Assembly: GCF_026210795.1 (NCBI RefSeq)
Contig: NC_089439.1
Location: forward strand, 4,526,001-4,590,000
DNA from: Rhizophagus irregularis
Taxonomy: Eukaryota > Glomeromycota > Glomeromycetes > Glomerales > Glomeraceae
Length of the DNA: 64,000 bases
Direction: 5' to 3'
The notes beneath the pieces are model-generated. The model ran no database searches. It was not told the origin of the DNA and was given only the letters and a program-made list of their open reading frames with translations. The translations under genes and the position numbers were made by a program. Positions 23,030 through 35,586 of this stretch are shown one piece after another (position 1 is the stretch's first letter; each line of letters begins with the position of its first letter).

Positions 23030-25309
23030 ATGTCTAATATTCGGGATGAATTAATCCAAACAGCACTCTCGAGAGCACGTTTATCAATTGATTATAATAT
23101 TTACGTTAACTTTCATAAACAATACGAATTTTTTGAACAATTCATTCTTGCTGACGAATCTTTTACAGAAGAAGAAAAAACTGAAGCAATAAGAATAAAT
23201 AATAATGATTATGACCGAGATAAAATTATTTATAATGAAGGGACAAGAAGAGTTTGTGAAAATTGTAACCAAAAATGTTTAGCTACATTATATTGTGAAT
23301 ATTGTGTTCGAAATTATTTAAAATATAATTTTTCAAATTGGACTTCTGGAAATAATGTTATTGATAATTTAATAAAAAATTGCCAAATAGAAACATTTAT
23401 ACCAAGTAAAATTATTGAATGGATTTCATATAATAATTTAGAAAATATTAAATATCTGACAAAAGGTGGATTCTCAGAGATTTATACAGCAGATTGGATT
23501 GATGGAAGATATGTAGTTTGGGATTCTAAAGTGCCACAATTAGTAAGATATGGAACTCATAATGTAATACTTAAAGAATTAAAAAATTTTGAAAATGCAA
23601 GTCAAAGTTGGTTTGAAGAGGTTTGTAACTAAAATATTTTAAAAACTTAAATTTAAAATTTAATTACTAATAATAAATTTATTATTTTTTAAAGGCTAAA
23701 TCACATTTAACCTTAAGCAACAAAAATCCAGAGATTGTTCAATGTTTTGGTTTAACAAAAAATCCATCAAATAGAAATTATTTACTTGTAATGAGAAGAA
23801 TGGATGTAAATTTAAGAGAATATTTACAACAAAATCATAATCAACTTACATGGAATGAAAGAATTAGAATTACTTTTGAAATAATTGATGCACTTTATTT
23901 TATTCATGAAGAAAATTCAGTTCATAGAGATTTGCATTCGGGAAATATATTATATTCCCAGTTTAATGATTTTTGGAAAATTAGTGATCTTGGATTTTGT
24001 GGTCCTGCAGATAAACCATCAACAAGTATATATGGAAATCTTCCTTACATAGCACCTGAAGTTATTATTTGAAGAGGATATACTTTTAAATCGGATATTT
24101 ATAGTATTGCAATGCTTATGTGGGAAATTTCATTTGGACAACCACCATTTATGAATTATGAACATGATTGTATTCTTGCATTTAATATTATTGATGGTAT
24201 AAGACCAAAAATTATATCAGAAATTCCTTCAGAATATAAAAGTTTAATGGAACAATGCTGGGATGCTAATCCATTAAAAAGACCTGACACTGATACACTT
24301 TGGGAAAAAATAAGTGAAATTAAAACATATTATCAAAACAATCTAAATGAATTACCTCAATTAATAGCAAAAGTAGATAAAGAAAAAATTAATAGTATGA
24401 GTAGTAAATTATTTACAAGTAAGATTTATGAATTTGAAAACCTACCTGAACCAAAAAATGCGACAGAAGGTATAATTGTTTCACGTTTAATCTTTTTTAA
24501 TATTCAGTATTATTAATAATATCTTCTTTTTATAAATAATAATAGAAGAACAAAAAGGTAATATAAAGATAATAATGTTTTAGTATAAGTCCTTTATTAA
24601 TTAATAAATAGATTGAGATAATCTCTTTTTTTTAAAATAGCATTTTATATCAGTAGATCAAATGATTTTACTATTTCTAGTAATGGTAAGTATTTATTAA
24701 AAATTTATTGAATTTTATACAATAAAAATATTAAATTATTGATATTATTATAGCTAGTAATCTTAGTAAATCGAGTAATCAATATATGCCAATTAGTTCC
24801 AATGGTAATTTATTCTTATTAGTGTTTTTAATAAATAAATACTAATTTACTGTATATTTTAATTTTAGATAATGATAGTAAAGAATCACCCAGATTATCG
24901 AAAAAATTAAAAATAGAGAATGGTAAAGCCTTAAAATATTTATTTATATATCAATTCTAATTTCCTTATAATATTTTTGTTGATGAATATATTAATAAAT
25001 TTGATTTATTTAATAATAACAGATGTCCAAAATGACTATGAGAGAGAAATAATGCAACAACAATCAAATATTGGTATTAATGGTAAATAAATAGCTTATT
25101 TACAATAGTGAACAGTATTATTATTCTAATTTACCTTACTTATATAGATGAAGCACAAAGTAATCCAAATCTTCATTCAGAAGAAAAAGATAAATCAGAA
25201 ATTCTCGATGGTTTGTTTATAATTCAAATATTTTTTAATAATATAAAAAATAATAAATTATATTTATTTACTAGAAACATATTTATTCTTTTTACTAGAT
25301 GAATTTTAA
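23030..25309 (+). pseudogene. TKL-like protein kinase, copy A, one nonsense codon
   Basis: Nine exons: 23030-23620, 23695-24469, 24546-24557, 24641-24685, 24754-24804, 24869-24922, 25023-25082, 25148-25210 and 25299-25309. The N-terminus has CENCNQKC and CEYC cysteine pairs, then W-I-S-Y before the kinase fold. Glycine loop TKGGFSEIYTA, lysine in VILKEL, HRDLHSGNIL catalytic loop and ISDLGFC at the DFG site follow; all catalytic positions are present. The codon after APEVII is TGA at 24070-24072, where the duplicate at 31824 has GGA. The rest of the frame stays open, so one G-to-T change disables it. The tail is encoded by seven tiny phase-1 exons. It was probably a cytosolic Ser/Thr or dual-specificity kinase; a readthrough product cannot be excluded. 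Confidence 0.85.
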
Positions 25310-25782
25310 ATTTAATTTACAAATTTGAAAACAAGTTCATTTTTTATTATTTATTAACTTTATTATATTTTGGAATTATTTAAACACTAAGATTAGAGTA
25401 GTAAAAAGATTCTTAGTTTGTAATTTAAAATAATTCAATTCTCTATTTTTTTTTATAGGACTTTTCAATTATTAAATAAAGATAATTATAAAATTTTATG
25501 TTTAAACGAAATAATTTTATAATGTTTTAAATTGTATAAAATTTAATAAATATGTTTTAAAATTATTAGGATGTCTAAATTGATTATTCATCATAAGTAT
25601 TAACCCATTTTTTAAAATAGTTCATTCTATTAATTTACATAACCACATTTAAATGCAACAATTTATTAGATTATGCCCAGTTTTCATCCTGCAATAAATA
25701 TCCATCTGCTGGTAACCCGTTTAAATTGGATATCTATTTTTGAGATTTGAATTTCAAATGAAAAATATTCAAGTGCTGATAT
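25310..25782. other. Downstream flank of kinase copy A
   Basis: The first about 180 bases resemble the flank after the duplicate kinase (GATTCTTAGTTTGTAATTTA appears in both, with AATAAA-containing sequence nearby), marking the duplicated segment boundary near 25490. The remainder is AT-rich without features. Confidence 0.5.
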
Positions 25783-25790
25783 TACAAGTA

Positions 25791-26092
25791 GGGATGGAAA
25801 TGTTCCAAATGGAGAGTAACTCAAGTGATCAAGTCAGTTTTGGAACCAAACGTTGGAACCATTTTCGAGCAGCTCAAGTGATTCCGTGAGCGTCGGACTG
25901 ACTAAAACATGATCACGTGACAACACATATTTCCAAAAAGGAAATTTTTGTGCAGATAACATATTTCTGGCCGGAATTATGAAATATCAGAACCGGTACG
26001 GCGGTACGGTCTAGTCAGTTCTACCAATTCGGTTCAGTCCGATTCGATTCCAGTTCGTGGAATTGAACAGATAGAGTTGTCTCATACCTAAC
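25791..26092. mobile_element. Candidate hAT-like element flanked by TACAAGTA
   Basis: The exact 8-bp string TACAAGTA occurs at 25783-25790 and 26093-26100. The adjacent ends are weakly inverted (TAGGGATGGAAA at the left, TAGGTATGAGAC at the right on the opposite strand). The interior is unusually GC-rich for this window, noncoding, and carries GGCCGGAATTAT near 25970. The evidence is mainly the 8-bp duplication plus the composition change. Confidence 0.5.
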
Positions 26093-26412
26093 TACAAGTA
26101 AAAAAAATAATATTTAATATCAGTTTTTTTTTTCATATAAAGTATGAATTCTCACTATTATCAACAGTGAAAATTTTCAGGCAAAATTTATTTTCTTTTT
26201 ATGATCTCATCTATAAATAAATTTTGGGTTGAAATCTTTATACAATATATTTAGATATCAAAGATAATTTTAGTTAAGAGTAATATGTATACTTAGTAGT
26301 ATTGTTAAATATCACGTCCTTATTGATTATTCGCTTTATTACACTAGTTAATATTTGTAAAAAATCAGTTTAAAAACGTTATCTTAAAATAAGACTATCG
26401 TAGCATTGGTGA

Positions 26413-26604
26413 CCCTATAAAAAATTTTTATCCAAATAATTCCATTATTCCTCCATGTTTTCCGTAAAAATTCCATGAAAATGATACATTCATGGATATC
26501 CATGTTAGCGAGATGAAAATTTCTATGATTTAAGGCTATAAATTCCATGTAAATGAAAAAAAACATGGAAAGATAAAATACGGATCAGATTTTTTACAGG
26601 GGTA
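26413..26604. mobile_element. TA-type MITE, copy 1
   Basis: The left end CCTATAAAAAATTTTTATCC and the right end, on the opposite strand CCTGTAAAAAATCTGATCC, are terminal inverted repeats. Internal GGAATT/AATTCC and CCATG modules are also arranged symmetrically. It is followed by TA on the right. A second copy lies about 620 bp away at 27225-27412 in the opposite orientation. Noncoding; mariner-like by its TA flanks, which are preserved better in copy 2. Confidence 0.6.
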
Positions 26605-27224
26605 AGATTGAGAGAGTTTCCTTTTCTGATACAATAATGTAAATTATCTGAGCCTATTTAGCCTATTTATCTAAAAAATACGTCGAAAAAAGCAAAAGGA
26701 AAATAAACCATAAAAACATTGTATTAAGGCGCAAGAAGTCATAGATATTGAAATGTAATCCTATGAATTAAATAAAGGAAGATAAAGCTGAATTAGAATT
26801 ACACAATTCTGCTGAAGGAATACTAATTCGTAATTAATTTTATTGTTCTTTCTTTTTTTTGCATTAAAAAGTAAATAGAAAGTAATAAGCAAAATTAGAA
26901 TTGAAATTAGGATTACTTTATAAGAGTCGCTCATTCTAGAAAAAGTATATTGTCTTATTGCATGTTTGCTCTTTTTAACATTTAGTTTCTAAATATAATA
27001 ATTTATCTACAGCAAAAGTTTTGTTGTTTCATTGTGATGACCTAAAATTATGTCAATTTTGATTTTTTATAACTCATTAATCATTATATCACAAAAAAGC
27101 GATAAATTTTGTTGGATAGTAAATAAATTGAAGTTTATCATCAAAATTAAACTTACTTTTTCGAAACTTTAAATTTGATCCATTAAATGTCAATAAATAT
27201 TTAAAAACATAGGCCATAAAAAAA
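26605..27224. other. Spacer between two related MITEs
   Basis: AT-rich sequence. The part 27040-27210 is a diverged copy of 22375-22550. No coding frame is supported. Confidence 0.4.
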
Positions 27225-27412
27225 TACCCCTGTAAAAAAAGTCTATCCATTTTTTATATTCCATCTTTTTTTCCGTAAAAGGCTCATATTTCTGGAATTA
27301 ATAACCTTATATCATAGAATTTATTAAATTATTTACATTTTCTGTGAATGGATCCATGAAGGCTCATTTTTACGGAGTTTTTACGGAAATAATGGATAAA
27401 ATTTTTTATAAG
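27225..27412. mobile_element. TA-type MITE, copy 2
   Basis: The ends CCCCTGTAAAAAAAG at 27225 and, on the opposite strand, CCTTATAAAAAATTTTATCC at 27412 are inverted repeats, and both sides abut TA (AATA before, TACG after). It shares its ends and internal TTTTTACGGA, AATAATGGATA and GAATGGATCCATG modules with the element at 26413, inverted relative to it. The TA duplication suggests the Tc1/mariner group. Confidence 0.6.
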
Positions 27413-28500
27413 GTACGCAAATTTTAAATGTCGAGTGTCAGACTAGTAACAAATTATTATTAAAATATTTTTTTTTTTAAATTAGAGTATCACCAGCATC
27501 AAACAGTGTAAGTTACATTAGTACATAATGACGTTATATTATATATACTGTATATGGTTTAATTTTTTATGAAATATGTATGAATACTCCAGTGATAATA
27601 TTGAATATGATATTGCCCATATTGCCTAGAAGAGTTTCAAGAAAATGTTCAAGGAATTATACTGGGGATAAAAATTGAAATCGATTCGCTAAAATTGATT
27701 TAATCGAAAATCAAATCTAAAAATCGAATCCCAATAAATCAAATTTTTTAATCTTGCTGTTTCTATAACCACGCCACAATGAAAAAAAAATCTCAGAAAT
27801 AACAAAAAAAAACGAAAAAATTCAACAATTGTGATGGCTTTTGACCAATAATAATTGGATATTGGACAATTAGAATGTTTAATTAATTAAAAAAAAAAAA
27901 TTTTTTATTAATTGACAATTTCGAGTTCAGGAGCCTGGATCATCTTTTGGCCAGAATTAAACATAATTCTATAATGCAAGCCAAAAATGTCTACTGCATA
28001 TTTATACATATTTTTTTATTATAATGATAACAAGTTTTGATTTCTTATATAATAATTATTTTAGCTAAAAAATTTCAGGGTTTTTATTCAGTGCAAAAAT
28101 AAAATCATTTTACTTTTTAATCAAAAATTTTCAAATTTTACGATAAAGATTATTTTAGTATTTAGTTAAAATCCACCTAAAAGTTTGTGCTACCGGGTCA
28201 TTGAAAGCGTTGCGAAAATGTTTAAAAAATGATTTTTTATAAAATTATTATTAAGAAATGATTAATCAATTCTTAAATCGACTCTCGGGTTTCGATTTTT
28301 GATTGAATTGATTCCAGTCCCTATTAACTATAACTAGTAGTAATAGTTGATTAGCATAAAATTTTCATATATGCATATAGATAATGTTCCAATTGTTATT
28401 AAGAAAACAATAATTATAGCACGGTATAAAATTATCAAATGGCTAATTTGCGTCACATAGTCAAGATAAACTTTATATATAATACACAAATACATAATTT
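27413..28500. other. Intergenic region with a weak long inverted repeat
   Basis: GGGGATAAAAATTGAAATCG near 27663 and the reverse strand near 28240-28325 (AGGGACTGGAATCAATTC, AAAAATCGAA) are loosely inverted, which may mark a 660-bp decayed element. Its interior includes GGCCAGAATTAAAC near 27950. No gene is supported. Confidence 0.35.
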
Positions 28501-29690
28501 ATTCTTAGTACGTTTTGATTTCAGGGTCCTGAAAATTGATGATGGCATAACAATCTTGAGAGGTGCATGATATTCACCTTCGTCAACGGAATCATCAAGA
28601 AAATTAATTATTCTTCTTGTTTATTACGCCAACGTCTGTCTAACAATAGCTTTGGCACATAATATTTCTTTCAATACAAAGCATGCAATTCCGAAGTAGT
28701 TAAATGTCCAGCAACTACACGAACCTTTCTATGTTGGATACGATAAAAATATCCCATTTTAAATGACTTGAATTCCGTTAGCTTCATTAAGAATATTGAT
28801 CAATTGCAATTTTCTTAATAGACCTTCTTTTCCTTATGCAATTGTAATTGCGCTATCACATCCTTCAACATTTGTTTATCTTTAATAAAGAATCATTCAA
28901 ATACTTAATTCCGCTTTCTCCCTCCCATTTACGTCCTGCATCCATAGCATCAAATTCTAAACAATCTTCACGAGTCTGAAAACTTCATCACCTTTACTTT
29001 CAATTGTTTATTGTCCAATTATAATTTTCCAATCATTTGATGCTCTCTCCACACAATAAAATTATCAAAAGCTGGTTCGATCATGTGATTCAAAACGTTC
29101 ATTCCATACCACCCTCTAGCTTTGAATCTAGAATCTATAAAAGAACTTTCATACTTCAGTATGCATAATTTATAAAGTCAAATAAAAATGAAGATTATTA
29201 TTATATTCATCTACAAAAGATTCATAAAGTATTTTCGTAATTTTTTTTTATATTATCAACCATATTTTTTTTCATTAATTCAAGTTCTTACGTTGTGATT
29301 TCTCTCAGAAAAATAATGATTTAGCGTTTAGCATCATTTAAACTAGTGAAGACAGCTTTTTAGCATACTCGTGAATAACCATCTCTATGATCATTCTTCA
29401 GCGTCCACATATAATTATGATCCAAGGCTAAGTATGTTGCTTCAAAATTTCCAAGTCGATAGGTAACATTTTATAGTGTCAGTGGAAGTGTAATCATTAG
29501 AGGAGGTTTCATAACTACCATCATAGACTGCATCAATAGTTGGATCTTTATTTCAATTCGGTTTGATTCAAAGATTTTAAAAGAATCTGACTATTCCAAA
29601 GCTATTATCTTCAAAGCTTTGATGTGATCAATCTTACAAACATAAGTAGAGTGATTATTTTTTACATTTCATAAATTAATCGAAAAAGGT
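28500..29690 (-). pseudogene. Decayed unidentified protein gene
   Basis: Minus-strand translation gives protein-like fragments in changing frames, from high to low coordinates: IDHIKALKIIALE, DPTIDAVYDGSYETSSNDYT, ATYLALDHNYMWTLKNDHRD, FIDSRFKARGWYGMNVLNHM, CLEFDAMDAGRKWEGESGIK, and MGYFYRIQHRKVRVVAGHL just before the 3' end. Stops and frame changes separate them, so the gene is dead. The composition is balanced like real genes and unlike the flanks. I do not recognise the family; a transposon-associated or lineage-specific multicopy gene is possible. Confidence 0.45.
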
Positions 29691-31704
29691 ACATACAGTT
29701 AACGAAATGTAAAAAAGAAGATAGAATTAATAAACCTTATCCGAATATGAAATAATAAGAAAGCAGAATAATCAAGTAACTACACAAGATATTACAGGTC
29801 AAGGTAGCCGGAATACTGGCTCGTTAAAGGTCGTTATACAAGTTATTTCAATGCATCAATTTCGTTGGCAACGGTCATAGCTTTACAGGTCCCCGAAGTA
29901 TTTTTTTTTTATAATTCAGCCACTATGAACTTTACCTTACGGAAATTTGTTTATATGAGAGATAAAAAAGAAAGAAGAAAAAAAAAATATTTTTTTTTAT
30001 ATGGTCACGCAGATCAGAATGAGCCACTTAAAAAGATCTGGTAACATCGGAATGTTACACAAATATGTAAAAAGAGATGTCATTTTTAAAAATATAATGG
30101 CGTAGTTAGCCAAAAAATAATTAGTCACAACGTGATCCGGACCTGGCTCAGGCGTAGATTATCGTGGAATTCCAGGGGATTTTCTGCGGTTAAACCAGGT
30201 ACGGATGATCGGCAATCAGGAATTTGGCTCCGTTTTTAAGCTAACTACATCATTATTTAAAAAATTCACACTTTTCTAAATTCTTGCAATTCTGTTCCTG
30301 GCTATCACTATTATTTCTAGCTAAAATATTTCCATACCCTTCTACAAGCACGAATAAACTATACAAAATTTTCATTAATTTAAATCACTCCCACTCACAT
30401 AAATTACATCGATTTCAGCAAAAGAATTTCTCATAGATTAAGTAATTTTACAGCGTAAATTTGGGAGATTAGTGATGAAATAAAAAAATAAGCAATATTT
30501 CCTATTCTATTTCGTGAGTACAATTTTACGTCAAACATTAAAGAATTTAGTAACGGTTTCAACAGGATTTCAATAAATGGACATTAACTTTTTCATAATA
30601 AGTCTTACTGAAACAGATTGTTGTTTTTTAAGAAGTCGCTAGATTAGAAAAACTTAAGAATTATATTTGGAGCCAAGAAATAAATTGTGTCTGTATTTGA
30701 CACATCAAAATTCTCTTCTCCAGTGCGTGCTGATATACCATAATGGGAAAGTGAGAGTACATAATATGTCCGTCTCACTTTAGAACGTCTTTAAAGGCGG
30801 GAAAATTGATTAATATCGTGATGACATGTTTCAAGAAGCTAGACGAACAATAAACAAACCTACCTTATTATTACTTTGTGGAATGTACGAGTTCGTTTGG
30901 TTGTAAATATCGATGATGCAAATAATGGTATATTTGAAATTTTACTAGAACTTTTGTTCGATTTTTCGCCTGATTCTTGCTTATATTCGCACAAGATTGA
31001 CTAACTGGAGTGACAGAATGATACTTTTTTATATAATTCACGGTGAAAGTAGAAATTAATTAAATTATTTTATCAACAAACCCTAACAAATTAAATATAA
31101 TTAATATAATTATAAAAATGAAGAGACAAATGAAAATTTAAAACGATGATATAAAGAAAATTTAAAGAAATAAGTTTCTTACTACTGAATGATTGAATTA
31201 ATTTGATTTAATAATGGTATTAGATGTAATATTATTATGCCTATAATGAGTAATTTGAAAGTTATCTAGATTAAAAATTGAAATAATTTTTTTTTTTAAG
31301 TCTGTGAATCATCAGGATATTCTTCAGAATTTTACATAAATGACGGTTATGATTTTCTCACAGTTTAATACTTACTACTAGGAAGTCCTATTCGATGTTC
31401 CTTTTTACTCTACTTTCCTTTTTTTTGCAATATAAACAGAAAGTTCCCATAAAATAGATATGAATTTATAATGTAGTTGATATATTGAATTTTATGAGGA
31501 TTTGATTAATAAATTCTTTTTCAAAAACATCATTTTTAGAAATATATTTCATTAATTTTGCAGAAAATAATTTTAAAACTTTTTTTTTGTACAATCTTTA
31601 ATGTTAATTAGTACCTCTGTATTTTTACGTCATGTTTTTACAAGAAATAAATAAATAAATAAAAATGATCTTACAAGTTAAATGAAAATTTGCTTATGAT
31701 CAGA
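29691..31704. other. Intergenic region, short imperfect palindrome only
   Basis: About 2 kb. Near 30128-30215, GATCCGGACCTGGCT and AACCAGGTACGGATGATC are imperfect inverted partners around a GC-richer core, possibly a small MITE. No frame or RNA gene is supported. Confidence 0.45.
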
Positions 31705-31823
31705 TGACAATGTAGCACATGACAGGTAGATCAATAGAACAATACTAAATTTTGTTGGTCGCACCAGCAATGGTTTTTTTTTTACACTATTATTAAAAAA
31801 AATTTTCTTTTTTTTTTACAAAA
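31705..31823 (+). promoter_or_regulatory. Conserved upstream block of kinase copy B
   Basis: AATGTAGCACATGACA at 31709-31724 matches the block upstream of copy A, and the T-run plus ACAAAA directly precedes the ATG. Same caveat as for copy A: recent duplication could explain the similarity. Confidence 0.3.
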
Positions 31824-34091
31824 ATGTCTAATATTCGAATAGAATTAATAGAAGCAGCACTTACGAGAGCACATTTGTCAATTGATTATAGTATTTGTGT
31901 TGGCTTTCATAAACAATACGAATTTTGTGAACAATTCATTCTTGCTGACGAATCTCTTACAGAAGAAGAAAAAACTGAAGCAATAAGAGAAAATAATAAA
32001 AGTTATGACCGAGATAAAATTATTTATAATTCAGGGACAAGAAGAATTTGTGAAAATTGCAACCAAAAATGTTTAGCTACATTATATTGTGAATATTGTG
32101 TTCGAAATTATTTAAAATATAATTTTTCAAATTGGACTTCTGGAAATAATGTTATTGATAATTTAATAAAAAATTGCCAAACGGAAACACTTATACCAAG
32201 TAGAATTATTGAATGGATCCCATATAATAATTTAGAAAGTATTAAATATCTGACAAAAGGTGGATTCTCAGAGATTTATACAGCAGAATGGATTGATGGA
32301 AGATACATAGAATGGGATTCTAAAGTGCAACAATTAGTAAGATATGGAACTCTTAATGTAATACTTAAAGAATTAAAAAATTTTGAAAATGCAAGTCAAA
32401 GTTGGTTTGAAGAGGTTTGTAATCTAAAATATTTAAAGAACTTAATAAATTTAAAATTTAATTAATTTATTATTTTTTAAAGGCTAAATCACATTTAACT
32501 TTAAGTAACAAAATGTCAGAAATTGTTCAATGTTTCGGTTTAACAAAAAATCCATCAAATGGAAATTATTTACTTGTAATGAGTAAGTATAACATGAATT
32601 TAAGAGAATATTTACAACAAAATCATAATAAACTTACATGGAATGAAAGAATTAGAATTACTTTTGAAATTATTGATGCACTTTATTATATTCACAAAGA
32701 GAATTCAATTCATAGAGATTTGCATTCTGGAAATATATTATATTTACAGTATGAAGATTTTTGGCGAATTAGTGATCTTGGATTTTGTGGTCCTGCAGAC
32801 AAACCATCAACTAGTATATATGGAAATCTTCCTTACATAGCACCTGAAGTTATTATTGGAAGAGGATATACTTTTAAATCTGATATTTATAGTATTGCAA
32901 TGCTTATGTGGGAAATTTCATTTGGACAACCACCATTTATGAATTATGAAGATGATTGTATTCTTGCATTTAATATTATTGATGGTATAAGACCAAAAAT
33001 TATATCAGAAATTCCTTCAAAATATAAAAGTTTAATGGAACAATGCTGGGATGCTAATCCATTAAAAAGACCTGATCCTGATACACTATTAAAGAAGATA
33101 AGAGAAATTAAAACATATTATCAAAATAATCCAAATGAATTACCTCAATTAATAGCAAAAGTAGATAAAGAAAAAATTGACATAAATAGTAAATCATTTA
33201 CAAGTAAAATTTATAAATTTGAAAATCTACCTGAACCAAAAAATGCAATAGAAGGTATAATTATATTATTAATTTAATCTTTTTTTAATATTTAGTATTA
33301 TTAATAATATCTTCTTTTTATAAATAATAATAGAAGAACAAAAAGGTAATATAAAGATAATAATGTTTTAGTATAAGTCCTTTATTAATTAATAAATAGA
33401 TTGAGATAATCTCTTTTTTTTAAAATAGCATTTTATATCAGTAGATCATATGATTTTACTATTTCTAGTAATGGTAAGTATTTATTAAAAATTTATTGAA
33501 TTTATACAATAAAAATATTAAATTATTGATATTATTATAGCTAGTAATCTTAGTAAATCGAGTAATCAATATATACCAATTAGTTCCAATGGTAAGTTAT
33601 TCTTATTAGTGTTTTATAATAAATAAATACTAATTTATTGTATATTTTAATTTTAGATAATGATAGTAAAGAATCACCCAGATTATCGAAAAAATTAAAA
33701 ATAGAGAATGGTAAAGCCTTAAAAATTAAAATATTTATATATTGATTCTAATTTTCTTATAGTATTTGGTTGATGAATATATTAATAAATTTGATTTATT
33801 GATAATAGTAGACGTTCAAAATGACTATGAGGAAGAATTTATGCAACGACGATCAAATATTGGTACTAATGGTAAGCCATATTTATTAAATTATTTATAA
33901 TATAAATTAGGTCATTATTCTAATTTATTTTACTTTTACAGATGAAGTACAAAATAATTTAATTCTTCATTCAGAACAAGATAAATCAGAAATTCTCGAT
34001 GGTTTGTTTATTATTTAGTATTTTTAATAATATATTAAAATAATAAATTACATTTATTTACTAATCTATGTATTTTATAGATGAATCTTAA
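31824..34091 (+). CDS. TKL-like protein kinase, copy B, intact nine-exon gene
   Basis: Exons 31824-32414, 32483-33254, 33334-33345 (12 bases), 33429-33473, 33541-33591, 33657-33710, 33812-33871, 33942-34001 and 34081-34091 sum to 1656 bases, an intact 551-residue frame. Residues about 75-95 hold CENCNQKC and CEYC pairs, a possible zinc site. The kinase domain starts after WIPYNN: glycine loop TKGGFSEIYTA, VILK lysine, HRDLHSGNIL, ISDLGFC (DLG for DFG), APEVIIG and SDIYSIAMLMWE, then CWDANPLKRPD. All catalytic residues are present, so activity is likely. Introns after exon 2 are all phase 1, and the tail is Ser/Asn-rich. The paralogue is the mutated copy at 23030. Specificity and targets are unknown; the family is hugely expanded in Rhizophagus. 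Confidence 0.9.
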
Positions 34092-35586
34092 ATTAATTTA
34101 CAATTTGACAATATGAATTCAAATTCATTTATTTTACGTTGAATTATTTAAACACTAAGATTATAGAGTAATAGGAAGATTCTTAGTTTGTAATTTAAAT
34201 AATTTAGTCATTCTTATTTTTTATAGGATTATTCAATATTATTAAATAAAGAAATTATTTATTATTATAAATTTATATCGTTATATAATTTTGCAAAAAA
34301 ATGTGTAAAATTTAAGTGAATAATAAGAAAAATTATTTTAATTGACAGGTTATAATCTTTTATTCGATTATTATATTAAATCACGGAATTTTTAATAAAT
34401 ACGTTATACAATTTTGATGATATTATATAATCTATAAATGATTATTATTCATCAGCCATTTTCAAAATGGTTTAGTATTATTCATATTAATTTACCCTTC
34501 AGGGAAATAACCCGTATTTCCTGAAATAATTACTCTTGGAGCGCGTCACTCATTAAATACTGTAACATGTGATTGAATATTTTAAACTATTTAACTATTT
34601 TAAACTAGAATTAGATTTCCAGGCTATCTATATGAGACCGGGAAATAAATATCCCGGCACTTAACTCGCAATTTTCAAAAATTGGTATGAAGGAAATCAT
34701 TAGTGACACTTAGTGCAACAGGTTAATTAACATAACCACATTTAAATTCAATATTTGATTAAATTTTTATCCAGACATAAGAAAACATCTGTCATAAAGT
34801 TAAATTCTGGAGCAACCAATTACCCAACTACCATATGTTTAGAATGTTTATCATATTAAGAGACACAAATAATAGATCTAACTTGTTTACATTTTAATCC
34901 TAAATTTGAAGCAAGGTGAGTGAAGGTAATATGTTAAAATAAAGTAGTGTCTTCGTCAGCTCCATCTTAATATATTATGACAATATTATAAAATTATTCT
35001 TATTAATAAATGAAAAGTACATACAAAATAACTGACAATATTGGAATCTAACGACAAAAGTTTAACGTTAAGTTTTGACGATAGAAAGGGAATTCATTAT
35101 CAAAATTGCTAACGAACTGAATCAAAAAAATTAAATTTAAAAATTTATTATACCAAGAAAAATAACTTTTGTCCCATTATTTAATTTTTATTTGCATAAT
35201 AAATTTTAACTACCATATAGAGTAAAATCAAATTTTAACTACTGTATAGAGTAAAATAATTAAATACAAAATTTATTGGAATAGAAAAAGATAAAAGGAA
35301 ATTGTTTCAACGTAAATTCTTTGAAGACCTTTTGATAATCATTTTGATTTCGTCGTCCATCAAAAATTTTTGAATAATGTACTTGAGCAATACTATTTCG
35401 TACTTTGTTATATAATTGCATTGTTGAAGAAAGATTTTCAAAGTTTAATTATTTGACCAAATCTACGGTTTGATACTAGCTAAGAAAATTGGCAGAAAGT
35501 ACTGTACATAAATAAATCACGTGAATTTGTTAATTGGCCCGGCCTAACGGATAAACGATTATGGATTTACAGAATGATTTATATGT
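34092..35586. other. Intergenic region between kinase copy B and the retroposed insert
   Basis: The first 170 bases belong to the duplicated kinase segment. The rest is AT-rich, with GC-richer patches at 34490-34660, but no gene or repeat that I can support. Confidence 0.5.
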
